Shown: piece by piece, positions 8,932-17,604 of the stretch
How the letters are laid out: each line of letters starts with the position of its first letter
How positions within the stretch are numbered: the first letter of the stretch is position 1
The notes under the pieces: model-generated
Told to the model about the DNA's origin: nothing
Database searches by the model: none
Seen by the model: the letters and a program-made list of their open reading frames with translations, nothing else
From: Bacteroidota bacterium
GTDB lineage: Bacteria; Bacteroidota; Bacteroidia; Chitinophagales; UBA10324
Assembly: GCA_018267315.1 (NCBI GenBank)
Contig: JAFDYS010000047.1
Coordinates: forward strand, 178 to 42,412
DNA length: 42,235 nt
Direction: 5' to 3'
Position numbers and translations under genes: made by a program

Positions 8932-9018
8932 ATGCTCCGGGATGCATGCCTCACATGACGGGGTTTTACTAAGTAACGCTGCATGAACGGAGTGTCGAAA
9001 AGATTATTACAGAAGTGG

Positions 9019-9834
9019 TTATTTTTTCATCAGCGTCTTGTAGAAATCATGGTAGACGCCGAGATACTCTTCACCATTCACAAAGTCGAGCACTGGTTTC
9101 TTCTTGGTCTTCATGAAGGTCTTGATGTTTTTGTCCACCTTCTGATCGCCGATGATCACCGCATCAGAGTGAGCGATGCCGCCCTTGGTGAGTCCCGCAA
9201 AGTCAGCTTTCTTGAAATACTCAAAGTCACTGTCTTTAATGTCGCGGTGAATGAGCGCTTTCTTCTGAAAGGTTTTGGCCAATGTTCCCTCGAACGGATT
9301 GTTGTACACGGAAAAAATCACCTTGGCATTGTGGAAGACTGGTTCCTTCTTGTACACTGTTTTGATGTACATCGGAATCAAACTCGTCATCCAGCCGTGG
9401 CAATGAATAATGTCAGGCGGCCAACCCCACTTCTTTACGGTTTCAAGCGCTCCCTTGCAGAAGAAGATCATGCGCTCGGCATTGTCTTCGAAAAACTTTT
9501 TGTGATCGTCAATGAACTCATTCTTGCGTTTGAAGAAGTCTTCATTATCGAGAAAGTAAACCTGCAAACGGGCACCAGGTAATGAAGCAACCTTGATGAT
9601 GAGTGGATAATCATCATCGTCAATGATGATGTTCATCCCCGAAAGGCGAACCACTTCATGGAGCCGGTGGCGCCGCTCATTGATGGTGCCAAAGCGGGGC
9701 ATCAATACTCTGATTTCATTTCCGGCATTGAGCAGGTGCACGGGTAATTGGTTGGTTATGCGCGCCATCTCACTGTGCATGAGGTATGGCTTCATCTCCT
9801 GGGTGATGATTAAAATTCTCTTTTTCTGAATCAT
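9019..9834 (-). CDS. Glycogen/starch synthase-like GT5 protein, N-terminal half only
   Basis: The 271-residue product matches only the N-terminal Rossmann half of GT5 glycogen synthases: KKRILIITQEMKPYL at the start, GNEIRVLMPRFGTINERRHRLHEV, then VYFLDNEDFFKR and PDIIHCHGWMTSLIPMYIK. The C-terminal nucleotide-sugar-binding half is absent, and the place where glycogen synthases carry KxGGL reads MHSEMARITNQLP. It may therefore not be an active ADP-glucose transferase. A protein of this size is a regular neighbour of panC in Bacteroidota, so it is probably not a broken gene. The ATG at 9834 is chosen over an upstream start because the family begins with KKRILIITQE. Confidence 0.75.
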   Translation of the reverse strand: MIQKKRILIITQEMKPYLMHSEMARITNQLPVHLLNAGNEIRVLMPRFGTINERRHRLHEVVRLSGMNIIIDDDDYPLIIKVASLPGARLQVYFLDNEDFFKRKNEFIDDHKKFFEDNAERMIFFCKGALETVKKWGWPPDIIHCHGWMTSLIPMYIKTVYKKEPVFHNAKVIFSVYNNPFEGTLAKTFQKKALIHRDIKDSDFEYFKKADFAGLTKGGIAHSDAVIIGDQKVDKNIKTFMKTKKKPVLDFVNGEEYLGVYHDFYKTLMKK

Positions 9835-9887
9835 TTTCGGATGCTGGTTAAAGCGAGGATGCGATGTACCCTTACAAATCGCAGGGT

Positions 9888-9895
9888 CAAAGATA
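9888..9895 (-). promoter_or_regulatory. Possible -7 box for the GT5-like / DUF4270 / glmS series
   Basis: On the minus strand the sequence reads TATCTTTG, an exact match to TAnnTTTG, 54 bases upstream of the chosen start of the GT5-like gene. There is no clear TTTG at -33. Confidence 0.4.
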
Positions 9896-10038
9896 CTATA
9901 AAGAAACCTGATTATGTGCAAGTCTATTTCGCGAAAGCTGCTACCATAAGGGCCTTTAGCGCTGAGTATCAGTAGAATTATTACCATGAAAGCAGGCCCG
10001 TACCTGTTTCTTATCTTGCCCGCTTATTCCCTGTTTGA

Positions 10039-10881
10039 ATGATTTTGCTGCAGCACGCTGCCGACCTGAAGAAACTGCTGGACACTAAAAGACAAGCCAA
10101 CTTGACCATTGGTTTCGTGCCTACCATGGGAGCGCTTCACCAGGGGCACCTCTCGCTGATCAACCGTTCGAAATCAGAAAACAGTATCACCGTTTGCAGC
10201 ATTTACGTGAACCCCACCCAGTTCAATGATCCGAAAGACCTGGAGAAATACCCGCGGCCAATAGAACACGATATTGAAATACTCAGCGCTGCACATTGCG
10301 ATGTTCTTTTTCTTCCGCTTACGGAAGAAGTGTATCCCGGCGGACTCAATAAACTCAAACACTACGAACTCGGTCACCTTGAAAACTTTCTCGAAGGTGC
10401 CTCTCGCCCCGGTCACTTTAACGGGGTGGCGAATGTTGTGGATCGCTTACTTCAATTCGTTCAACCGGATCGCTTATATCTGGGACAAAAGGATTTTCAG
10501 CAGGTGAAGGTGATCGAGAAAGTTGTTACGGGTCTGAAGCCAGCCATTGTGATGTGCCCGATTGTGAGGGAGGCGGACGGGCTGGCGATGAGTTCGAGAA
10601 ATGTACGGCTGAATGAAGTGCAACGGAAAAATGCGGCCGGCATTTCACACCAGCTGTTCTTCATCCGTGATCACGGGAAGGAATTTCCTCTGGCTGAACT
10701 GAAGCAGCAGGCCGTTGAGCGCATCAATTCTATTCCCGAAGCGCAGGTGGATTATCTTGAATTCTGCGATGCAGAAAAATTCACTCTCATTAATAACTGG
10801 AAGGATGCTCCCAAAATTGTATGCGTCACCTCGGTATTAGTAGGAGGTGTGAGATTACTGGACAACATGCTGCTGTACTGA
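10039..10881 (+). CDS. panC: Pantoate--beta-alanine ligase (pantothenate synthetase)
   Basis: PanC joins pantoate and beta-alanine using ATP, giving pantothenate, the precursor of coenzyme A. The 280-residue length fits. Near the N-terminus GFVPTMGALHQGHLSLI carries the HxGH nucleotide-binding motif of this adenylating family. Then come VSIYVNPTQFN-like SIYVNPTQFNDPKDLEKYPR, RPGHFNGVANVV, YLGQKDFQQ and MSSRNVRL, all in family order. It is transcribed away from the GT5-like gene. Its 3' end overlaps the maltokinase 3' end by 27 bases in convergent orientation. panD, often next to panC in this phylum, is not present here. Confidence 0.97.
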   Translation: MILLQHAADLKKLLDTKRQANLTIGFVPTMGALHQGHLSLINRSKSENSITVCSIYVNPTQFNDPKDLEKYPRPIEHDIEILSAAHCDVLFLPLTEEVYPGGLNKLKHYELGHLENFLEGASRPGHFNGVANVVDRLLQFVQPDRLYLGQKDFQQVKVIEKVVTGLKPAIVMCPIVREADGLAMSSRNVRLNEVQRKNAAGISHQLFFIRDHGKEFPLAELKQQAVERINSIPEAQVDYLEFCDAEKFTLINNWKDAPKIVCVTSVLVGGVRLLDNMLLY

Positions 10882-12438
10882 TTCGGGCTGCGTCGCCGGT
10901 TGCAGTGAAAGTGATTTGATCACTTCCTGAATTCCTCTTAGCGGAATCTTTACCCAGGTGGGCCGCGCATTCAGTTCGTAGCCGAGCTCATACACGGCTT
11001 TTTCCATCAGGTGAAATTGCAAAAGGAAATCAAGCTCACGCTGCTCTGCCTGGAAAACAGAAGCGCCCTGCATCGCCAGCCAGTAAGCATTCAGGTATGA
11101 CTGCGTCACCTCGCGGTACCAGTTGGAAACGGCTGTTTCAATTTTCTCCGCGCTTAACTCATTTGTCTCGGCACTGAAATAAAGTTTGGCGCTCACGGCA
11201 TAATGAAATGAACGCAGCATGCCTGCTACATCTTTAAGCGGTGAATGTTTGATCTTACGATCCTTGATCGAACTCTCCGGCTCTCCTTCAAAATCAAGGA
11301 TGAGGTAATCGCTGCCATCATACATCACCTGCCCGAGATGGTAATCGCCATGAATGCGCGTGCGTTTCGATTGAAAGGAGCGGCTCTTGATCTGTGAAAA
11401 GAAGTTGCGGATGTCATGCTCGTGGCTCATGAAAAATTTGGCCAGACTTTTTCCGGTTTCATCGAGTGCGGAATAACAATCCTTTGCCATTCGCAGTCGC
11501 CGCTTCACGAGGGAGAGGCAGTTGTCAAGCATCCAATCGGCGTATTCATCATTGTACGCTTCGGGCACAAAAGCCGGATCGGACTCTTCTGACGAAAGAG
11601 CGATATGCATTTCTGCTGTTCGCTTACCAAGCAACGCGGCCTGTTCGATCGAAGTGACAGGCACAGCAAAATTTTCCTGCGCCACTGACAACAGAAATTC
11701 ATTGAGGTAGTCTCCCGCCATGGACCATGCATCTTTCACGGCATTCACTTTCTGCTGCATCATGCCGAGTGTGGTGGGGCTGCCATAAGCTTTCTTCCAA
11801 TAGAACGTTCCTGCGAAACCCGGGATATGAGGGAAGTGCGCTTTCTCCGTAAGGAATTTCACCATCTCCACATCAGGATTGGTTTCACGGAAAAGCTTGC
11901 GGTAGATTTTCAGAAAATATTTTTCTCCGAAAATGAGTGAGGAATTGCTCTGTTCCGCTTCGAGTACGCGGCATGAAACATCCTCCGAAAAATCCCCCTC
12001 CTGAAAGGCGCTTCCTTTCTCAAACTGAAAATAGCCATTCAGTTGCTTGATGCGTGAGGAATGAAAGAGATGGATGAAAAGCACTCGCCGGAAATTCTCT
12101 TCGTAGATGGCATCGATTATCCAACCCAGGTTGCTGTTGCAGATCGTCGCTTTTTCAGAAAGCCCTTCTGTTTGATCTACGAGCGCTACGGGCAGCAGGT
12201 AATCTTCTGATTTGCCGGTGCGGTACTTGGCTTTGATGATGAGCAGGTGAAAGAGCTGTTGGTTGTGTTCGAGCCGCAGCGCCTTGTCAATGCACAGCGA
12301 AGCCAGCTTGCGCGCTTTGCCGCCAAACCAGCGCATGCTTTTAAGATAGCCGGGTAAAACGAATTGTTCGAGTTGCTCTACTGCTGCGGTGTCTTCGGTG
12401 AGCTGATTCCAGCCAAGTGCCAAGGTGAGTGTTTGCAT
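10855..12438 (-). CDS. Maltokinase (Mak/Pep2 type)
   Basis: The 527-residue protein is a stand-alone maltokinase, which uses ATP to turn maltose into alpha-maltose-1-phosphate, the donor used by GlgE. The N-terminal cap domain includes YLKSMRWFGGKARK, typical of these kinases. In the kinase fold, Lys177 in EKYFLKIYRK is the likely ATP-binding lysine, IHGDYHLGQV (His363-Gly-Asp365) is the catalytic loop, and LDFEGEP (Asp382 onwards) the metal-binding DFxG motif, followed by SPLKDVAGMLRSF. In many bacteria this domain is fused to trehalose synthase TreS; here it is separate and no TreS is in the window. It lies 116 bases downstream of glgE in the same direction. Confidence 0.9.
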   Translation of the reverse strand: MQTLTLALGWNQLTEDTAAVEQLEQFVLPGYLKSMRWFGGKARKLASLCIDKALRLEHNQQLFHLLIIKAKYRTGKSEDYLLPVALVDQTEGLSEKATICNSNLGWIIDAIYEENFRRVLFIHLFHSSRIKQLNGYFQFEKGSAFQEGDFSEDVSCRVLEAEQSNSSLIFGEKYFLKIYRKLFRETNPDVEMVKFLTEKAHFPHIPGFAGTFYWKKAYGSPTTLGMMQQKVNAVKDAWSMAGDYLNEFLLSVAQENFAVPVTSIEQAALLGKRTAEMHIALSSEESDPAFVPEAYNDEYADWMLDNCLSLVKRRLRMAKDCYSALDETGKSLAKFFMSHEHDIRNFFSQIKSRSFQSKRTRIHGDYHLGQVMYDGSDYLILDFEGEPESSIKDRKIKHSPLKDVAGMLRSFHYAVSAKLYFSAETNELSAEKIETAVSNWYREVTQSYLNAYWLAMQGASVFQAEQRELDFLLQFHLMEKAVYELGYELNARPTWVKIPLRGIQEVIKSLSLQPATQPESVQQHVVQ

Positions 12439-12554
12439 GCCGCACGAAATTTATTGAATAAAATATTTCAATGCGGGCGCTGAGGAACGGTGTCTGCCAA
12501 AACCCGGCGCCCGCTGCCAACCGGGTTGCATTGCATGAAGGGATTTATGCCAAA

Positions 12555-14498
12555 TTACAACTCTTCAATCCTGAACAGGTGACACGGCAAGATGCCGGGG
12601 TCCAGCTCAATGTAGTTCCAGCGCTTGTTCCACTGGTAACGGGCATCATTCATCAAATCGTGCACCATGAACGGCTGACCTTCCGGCTTACCGATTTTCT
12701 CCAGCGGCGTTTGCAGGAAAGCCCATTGTTTGTTATTCGGATCAAGGTTGACGATGCAGATGAATTTATTGCTTCCATCACGGCTCTGCTTGTAATAGGC
12801 AAGCAGATTGTCATTCTGAGTATTGAGAAATTCCACGTTGTTGGTTTCCTGCAATGCTTCATTTTCCATTCTTGCCTTGTTGATGGAAGTGATGGCCATC
12901 TTCAATCGCGTATCCCGGTCCCAATCCCAGTTTCTGATTTCGTATTTCTCAGAATTCAGATACTCTTCTCTGCCGGGCAATGCATCACTTACGAGGAGCT
13001 CATATACGGGCCCGTAAAAGCCGTAGTTGCTGCTCAGCGTGGCCCCCATAAAAACACGTGCGATGTATGCACTCTCCTTTCCTGTTTGCAGGTGATAAGG
13101 TAGTATGTCTGGTGTATTGGGCCAGAAGTTGGGACGGAAATATTCTTTCAGTTCTGTCTTCGTCAGTTCTTCCATGTACTCCGTCATTTCCGCTTTGGAA
13201 TTCCGCCACGTGAAATAGGTGTATGATTGAGTAAATCCGATCTTGGCCAGGTGGTACATCATTTTTGGCGCCGTAAAGGCCTCGGCCAGGAACAACACAT
13301 CCGGATCTTTCTTTTTGATTTCACTGATGAGCCATTCCCAGAAGTAAACTGATTTTGTATGCGGATTGTCCACCCGGAAAATCTTTACGCCCTGCTCCAT
13401 CCAGAATTCCACAATGCTCTTTAGTTCCTCCCATAGTGTCTCCCATTCTTTCGTTTCAAAGTTGAAAGGAATTACATCCTGATATTTCTTCGGCGGGTTT
13501 TCAGCATATTGAGCCGTACCATCGGGCCGCCACATGAACCACTCCGGATGCTCTTTCACATACGGATGATCAGGGGAACATTGCAGAGCGTAGTCAAGAG
13601 CAATCTCCATCCCATGCTCTGCGGCTTTCTTCACCAACGACTGAAAATCTTCCAGCGTACCCAGTTCGGGATGAATGGCTTTGTGTCCGCCGCTTTCATC
13701 TCCGATGGCCCACGGCACACCGGGCTCATCCGGCCGGGCCTTGAGTGAATTGTTCTTTCCCTTGCGGTGTGTTTTTCCAATGGGATGAATGGGTGGAAGG
13801 TAGAGCACATCCATGCCCATGTCGCGAAGGCGTGGCAGCAACCGCTCCACGTCTTTAAACGTGCCGTGCCGGTGGGCAACATTGGATGCGGCGCGCGGGA
13901 ACAATTCATACCACGTGCTGAAGGCCGCCTTTTTCCTGTCCACCCAAACGGAAAGTTCCTTGTAACGTGTGAAGATGCCGGTGTCAGGATATTTTTTAAT
14001 CCACTGCTCGGCTTCCGTGCTGAGGGCCATCTTCACCGCTTCATCATAGCGCTTCTTGTCTTTGAAGAGTTCAATGATGTCTTCAATGGACTTCTTTTCC
14101 TTAGCTGCGGCTTTGGTTTTTATCTTCTGGAAAAACTTCACGCCGTGAAGCAGCTCCACATCAAGTTTTTCCTTACCCGCCAGTCTACTTTTCAATGTGT
14201 GCTGCCAGGAAAGAGCATGATCGAGCCACGCTTCAATGGTGTAGATATAAGTTCCCTGTTTGGTGATTTCAAAACTTCCCTTCCATCGCTCACCGCCGGT
14301 GGATTCCATTGGTGCTATGGAAAATTTCTTTTCGGAAAAATGGCGGTACAGCAGCCGGGCGCATACCAGATCGTGCCCGTCGGCGAACACATCAGCTTCC
14401 ACCTCCACGATTTCACCGGGCACCCGGCGAATGGGATATTTACCACCATCAATTTCCGGGTAAACATTGTCAATGTAAACGCGAAGTTGTCCTTGCAT
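12555..14498 (-). CDS. glgE: Alpha-1,4-glucan:maltose-1-phosphate maltosyltransferase
   Basis: GlgE (GH13_3) transfers maltose units from alpha-maltose-1-phosphate to the non-reducing end of alpha-1,4-glucan. The 647-residue length is typical. The N-terminal beta-sandwich carries YPEIDGGKYPIRRVPGE and RHFSEKKF; the barrel starts near residue 195 with YELFPRAA. Candidate active-site residues are Asp377 in KIFRVDNPHTK (nucleophile), Glu406 in VLFLAEAFT (acid/base) and Asp464 in NTPDILPYHL. GNNS- and GDESGGHKAIHPELG-like loops fit the family. It lies between the MFS transporter (82 bases upstream) and the maltokinase. Alpha-amylase activity is unlikely because the N-terminal domain is GlgE-specific. 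Confidence 0.94.
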   Translation of the reverse strand: MQGQLRVYIDNVYPEIDGGKYPIRRVPGEIVEVEADVFADGHDLVCARLLYRHFSEKKFSIAPMESTGGERWKGSFEITKQGTYIYTIEAWLDHALSWQHTLKSRLAGKEKLDVELLHGVKFFQKIKTKAAAKEKKSIEDIIELFKDKKRYDEAVKMALSTEAEQWIKKYPDTGIFTRYKELSVWVDRKKAAFSTWYELFPRAASNVAHRHGTFKDVERLLPRLRDMGMDVLYLPPIHPIGKTHRKGKNNSLKARPDEPGVPWAIGDESGGHKAIHPELGTLEDFQSLVKKAAEHGMEIALDYALQCSPDHPYVKEHPEWFMWRPDGTAQYAENPPKKYQDVIPFNFETKEWETLWEELKSIVEFWMEQGVKIFRVDNPHTKSVYFWEWLISEIKKKDPDVLFLAEAFTAPKMMYHLAKIGFTQSYTYFTWRNSKAEMTEYMEELTKTELKEYFRPNFWPNTPDILPYHLQTGKESAYIARVFMGATLSSNYGFYGPVYELLVSDALPGREEYLNSEKYEIRNWDWDRDTRLKMAITSINKARMENEALQETNNVEFLNTQNDNLLAYYKQSRDGSNKFICIVNLDPNNKQWAFLQTPLEKIGKPEGQPFMVHDLMNDARYQWNKRWNYIELDPGILPCHLFRIEEL

Positions 14499-14580
14499 GA
14501 AGCGGGTTTTAGAACTATGAAATTCGGGGCGGTGAAGATAAGCAGGTGCGGAAAGAGTATGAAATGACTACCGGGGTACT

Positions 14581-15864
14581 TCAGGCGGATGGCTCAATCT
14601 CTTCAATGTAATCAAGGTCTTTACCAAAAGTTTCCTCCGTGCGGATGGTGGCAATTATGGCCACGAGAAATACTACGGCGCCTACCGCCAACGCCGATGT
14701 AATGATGCTGCCTGTGTATGCGTTCAGCATCACAAAAATTGTGGTCATGGGAACTACGGCGCCACGAACAAAATTGGGGGTGGTGGTGGTAACAGTAGCG
14801 CGTATGTTCGTACCGAATTGCTCCGAAGCGACCGTGATAAAAACCGACCAATATCCATTTGTGATGCCGAACAGGAAAGCAATGAAATAGAACATGACGA
14901 CGGAAACTCCATGCATGCTCACGTAAACCACCGCCATCACCGCATCGGCAATGATGAAGTAGAGGAGTGCCTGTCTTCGTTTCTTCAGCCACTGACTCAG
15001 GAGCCCGCACAAGAGCGCACCGGTGGCTGCACCGGCATAGTGATACATGATGGTGTTGCCGCCGGTGACTGTTGATTTTCCGGTGGCGGGATCAATACCG
15101 ATGCCCAGATGCGTGGCGAATTCCGGTCCGAAGGTGATGGTGATGCCGATCACATACCAGATAGGAATGCCCAGCAGAATACATTTGAAATATTTACTGA
15201 AGCGTTTTCTGTTTGTAAACAGACTAAAGAAATCACCGCGCTTCACGCCTTCTTTTTTCGATTGGTGGAACATGCCCGACTCATAAGCACTGATTCGCAA
15301 TATGAGTAATGCAATTCCCAGCCCTCCCCCGACATAATAGGCCACACGCCAGTCAAAAAGCTTAGCCACCAGTCCACCTACCACGGCACCGAAAATTCCG
15401 AAGGCCGCCACAATGGTGGTGCCGTAGCCGCGCTGTTCTTTCGTCATCACTTCACTCACAAGCGTAATGCCCGCACCCAGTTCACCCGCCAGACCAACTC
15501 CTGCGATGAAGCGGTACAGTGCGTAGAGTTCAATGCTATGCACGGTGCCATTGAGAATGTTGGCGAGGGAATAAAGAAAGATGGAGCCGAACAACACGGA
15601 TAGTCTTCCTTTCCGGTCGCCCCAGATGCCCCAGAGGATGCCGCCCACCAGCATGCCGCTCATCTGCCAATTAAGAAGGAAAGCCCCTTTCTTGAGCAAG
15701 TCGTCACCGCTGTATCCGAGTTCCTGCAAACTGGGGACGCGAACGATTCCAAAAAGCAGCAGATCATAGATGTCAACGAAATATCCAAGCGCTGCAATTA
15801 TCACAGCCAGATTGAGCCAGTGTGCATGAAGTTCCTTCGGGTGCCTGCCTGCAGATCGCGCCAT
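14581..15864 (-). CDS. MFS transporter, sugar/metabolite type
   Basis: A 427-residue major facilitator superfamily protein with about 12 predicted membrane helices. The loop between helices 2 and 3 has the family motif GDRKGRLS, and RFIAGVGLAGELGAG follows, a pattern found in sugar and metabolite:H+ symporters. Asp31 and Asp34 in the first helix (FVDIYDLLLFG) are charged positions likely to matter for proton coupling. The product should reside in the inner membrane. It is first in a leftward series with glgE and the maltokinase, suggesting import of maltose, trehalose or another glucan precursor; this is inference from position only. Confidence 0.85.
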   Translation of the reverse strand: MARSAGRHPKELHAHWLNLAVIIAALGYFVDIYDLLLFGIVRVPSLQELGYSGDDLLKKGAFLLNWQMSGMLVGGILWGIWGDRKGRLSVLFGSIFLYSLANILNGTVHSIELYALYRFIAGVGLAGELGAGITLVSEVMTKEQRGYGTTIVAAFGIFGAVVGGLVAKLFDWRVAYYVGGGLGIALLILRISAYESGMFHQSKKEGVKRGDFFSLFTNRKRFSKYFKCILLGIPIWYVIGITITFGPEFATHLGIGIDPATGKSTVTGGNTIMYHYAGAATGALLCGLLSQWLKKRRQALLYFIIADAVMAVVYVSMHGVSVVMFYFIAFLFGITNGYWSVFITVASEQFGTNIRATVTTTTPNFVRGAVVPMTTIFVMLNAYTGSIITSALAVGAVVFLVAIIATIRTEETFGKDLDYIEEIEPSA

Positions 15865-15917
15865 ATGTTGTCGGGCTAAATGTAAAAAGGTTCGCGAAAG
15901 GAATTACAGCATGCAAA

Positions 15918-17315
15918 TCATCGGAGGATGAGGGAAGCCGCATTTTCAATGTGCTGCGTTTGCGGAAACAAATCGAAAGGGCGGATTTTATCTACCGAAT
16001 ATTTTTCTGAAAGCAACTGAAGATCTCTGGCCTGCGTGGCCACATTGCAGCTGACGTAAATAATCTTCTGCGGGGCGAGCAACAGCAACTGCCTGACCAC
16101 ATCTTCATGCATGCCTGCACGCGGCGGATCTGTGATTATGACATCGGGCTTTCCGTATTCGGCGTAAAATTTTTCATTAAGCAATTTGGCAGCATCGGCA
16201 ACATGAAAGGACACGTTGGTGATGTTATTAATAGAAGCGTTGATGTGGGCGTCCTCGATGGCCTGCGCCACGCTTTCAATGCCGGTCACATGCCTGCACC
16301 GGTCGGCGATGAACAGGGCAATGCTGCCCGTACCGGTATAGAGATCGTACACCATCTCATCACCTTTCAACGCCGCAAAATCCTTAACACAGCGGTACAG
16401 TTTCTCCGCTTGCCGTGTGTTGGTTTGAAAAAATGATTTCGCGCTGATCCGGAATTTCAGATCACCGATTCGTTCATAAATAAAATCGCTGCCGGAGTGG
16501 GTGATGATTTCCAGATCATAAATAGTGTCGTTCTTCTTTGCATTCACAGTGTAAAGCAGCGATGTGATTTCGGGAAATGAAGCACGGAGAAATACCATCA
16601 GTGCATTGATCTTCTCTTGTTCCCGGCTCGCGAATACCACAAGAACCATCACCTCACCGGTGGTGGCTATGCGGATCATAAGGTTGCGCATCAGGCCGGT
16701 TTGTTTTTTCAAATGAAAGTACTCATAGCCATTCTCGAGGGTGAATTTCCTAACTGCCATCCGGATGCGGTCAGATAATTCGGGTTGTAACCGGCACGAC
16801 TCCACATTAAAAACCCGGTCGAAGGCACCAGGGAGGTGAAAACCAAGCGTGGGAAATTTGATCCGCTCGGGGTTGTTCTTCCATGCATCACCCACCTGCC
16901 ATTCCCGGTGAGAGAAGGTATATTCAAGTTTATTGCGGTACTCCCGGTCCTGATCGCTTCCCACAATCGGAAGAATTTCGGCGGACGATATTTTGCCGAG
17001 ACGTTGCAGGGTTTCCACCACCGACCATTGCTTGTAACGCAACTGGGCCTCATACTTCATGTGCTGCCACTGGCATCCGCCGCAATAGCCGAAGTGCTCG
17101 CAGAACGGCTGTTGCCGCTCGGGTGACGTTTCAATGACCTCACTTGTTTCTGCTTCCATCCAGTCTTTCTTGCTGCGTGTGATGCGCACCTGCACCGTTT
17201 CACCGGGCAGAGTTCCTTTCACAAAAACAATTTTGCCTTCATGGCGGGCGAGGCACTTGCCTTCATTGGCAAATGAATCAATGTGCAGGTAATCAGTCAG
17301 CGGCTTGGGTCGCAT
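15918..17315 (-). CDS. rlmD: 23S rRNA (uracil-5-)-methyltransferase RlmD/RumA family
   Basis: A SAM-dependent RNA uracil C5-methyltransferase of 465 residues. A TRAM-like N-terminal region (HIDSFANEGKCLARHEGKIV) is followed by iron-sulfur ligands in CEHFGYCGGC and a fourth cysteine in FNVESCRLQ. The catalytic domain has the SAM motif DLYTGTGSIALF, the motif ITDPPRAGMHEDVV, and the nucleophilic cysteine in IIYVSCNVAT. E. coli RlmD methylates U1939 of 23S rRNA; in some phyla the relative RlmCD acts on two sites, so exact target is uncertain. A GTG lies three codons upstream; the ATG at 17315 is preferred. It is divergent from the parvulin operon. Confidence 0.9.
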   Translation of the reverse strand: MRPKPLTDYLHIDSFANEGKCLARHEGKIVFVKGTLPGETVQVRITRSKKDWMEAETSEVIETSPERQQPFCEHFGYCGGCQWQHMKYEAQLRYKQWSVVETLQRLGKISSAEILPIVGSDQDREYRNKLEYTFSHREWQVGDAWKNNPERIKFPTLGFHLPGAFDRVFNVESCRLQPELSDRIRMAVRKFTLENGYEYFHLKKQTGLMRNLMIRIATTGEVMVLVVFASREQEKINALMVFLRASFPEITSLLYTVNAKKNDTIYDLEIITHSGSDFIYERIGDLKFRISAKSFFQTNTRQAEKLYRCVKDFAALKGDEMVYDLYTGTGSIALFIADRCRHVTGIESVAQAIEDAHINASINNITNVSFHVADAAKLLNEKFYAEYGKPDVIITDPPRAGMHEDVVRQLLLLAPQKIIYVSCNVATQARDLQLLSEKYSVDKIRPFDLFPQTQHIENAASLILR

Positions 17316-17347
17316 CAGCGTCACAAATTAAGTTGCCTTGCGAGACC

Positions 17348-17370
17348 GTGTTGCATCGTTCATGCAACAC
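17348..17370. repeat. Inverted repeat in the rlmD / parvulin divergent region
   Basis: GTGTTGCAT (17348-17356) and ATGCAACAC (17362-17370) form a perfect 9-bp stem with loop CGTTC. It lies 33 bases upstream of the rlmD start, so it could be an operator or a leader hairpin of rlmD. No regulator gene is adjacent. Confidence 0.5.
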
Positions 17371-17533
17371 ATTGCTTCAGAACCCCTGAAAATGATTTTA
17401 GTATTTCCTTAACACAGCCCGTGAAAGAGCAAGACAGGGTTAAACTTCCCTGTGAAAATCTGCGGCCTGAATCATTCAGGTGCTACACCAAACCGCAATG
17501 CGGAGCATGAAAGGGAACACATAAGGATTCATC

Positions 17534-17564
17534 TTTCTCTGTTTAGCCAAATCGTCTATTTTTG
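17534..17564 (+). promoter_or_regulatory. Bacteroidota-type promoter for the parvulin operon
   Basis: TATTTTTG at 17557-17564 is an exact match to TAnnTTTG. TTTC at 17534-17537 stands for the -33 TTTG at a 19-base spacing with one mismatch. The ATG of the first parvulin gene is 41 bases downstream. Confidence 0.6.
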
Positions 17565-17604
17565 CGCCTCCTGAATAAAACCAAATCATCATAGTCATTT
17601 CCCT

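Noticed and set aside
13767..14567. A 266-codon open frame antisense to glgE
   Set aside because: The glgE frame is certain from domain motifs; the antisense product has no recognisable domain.
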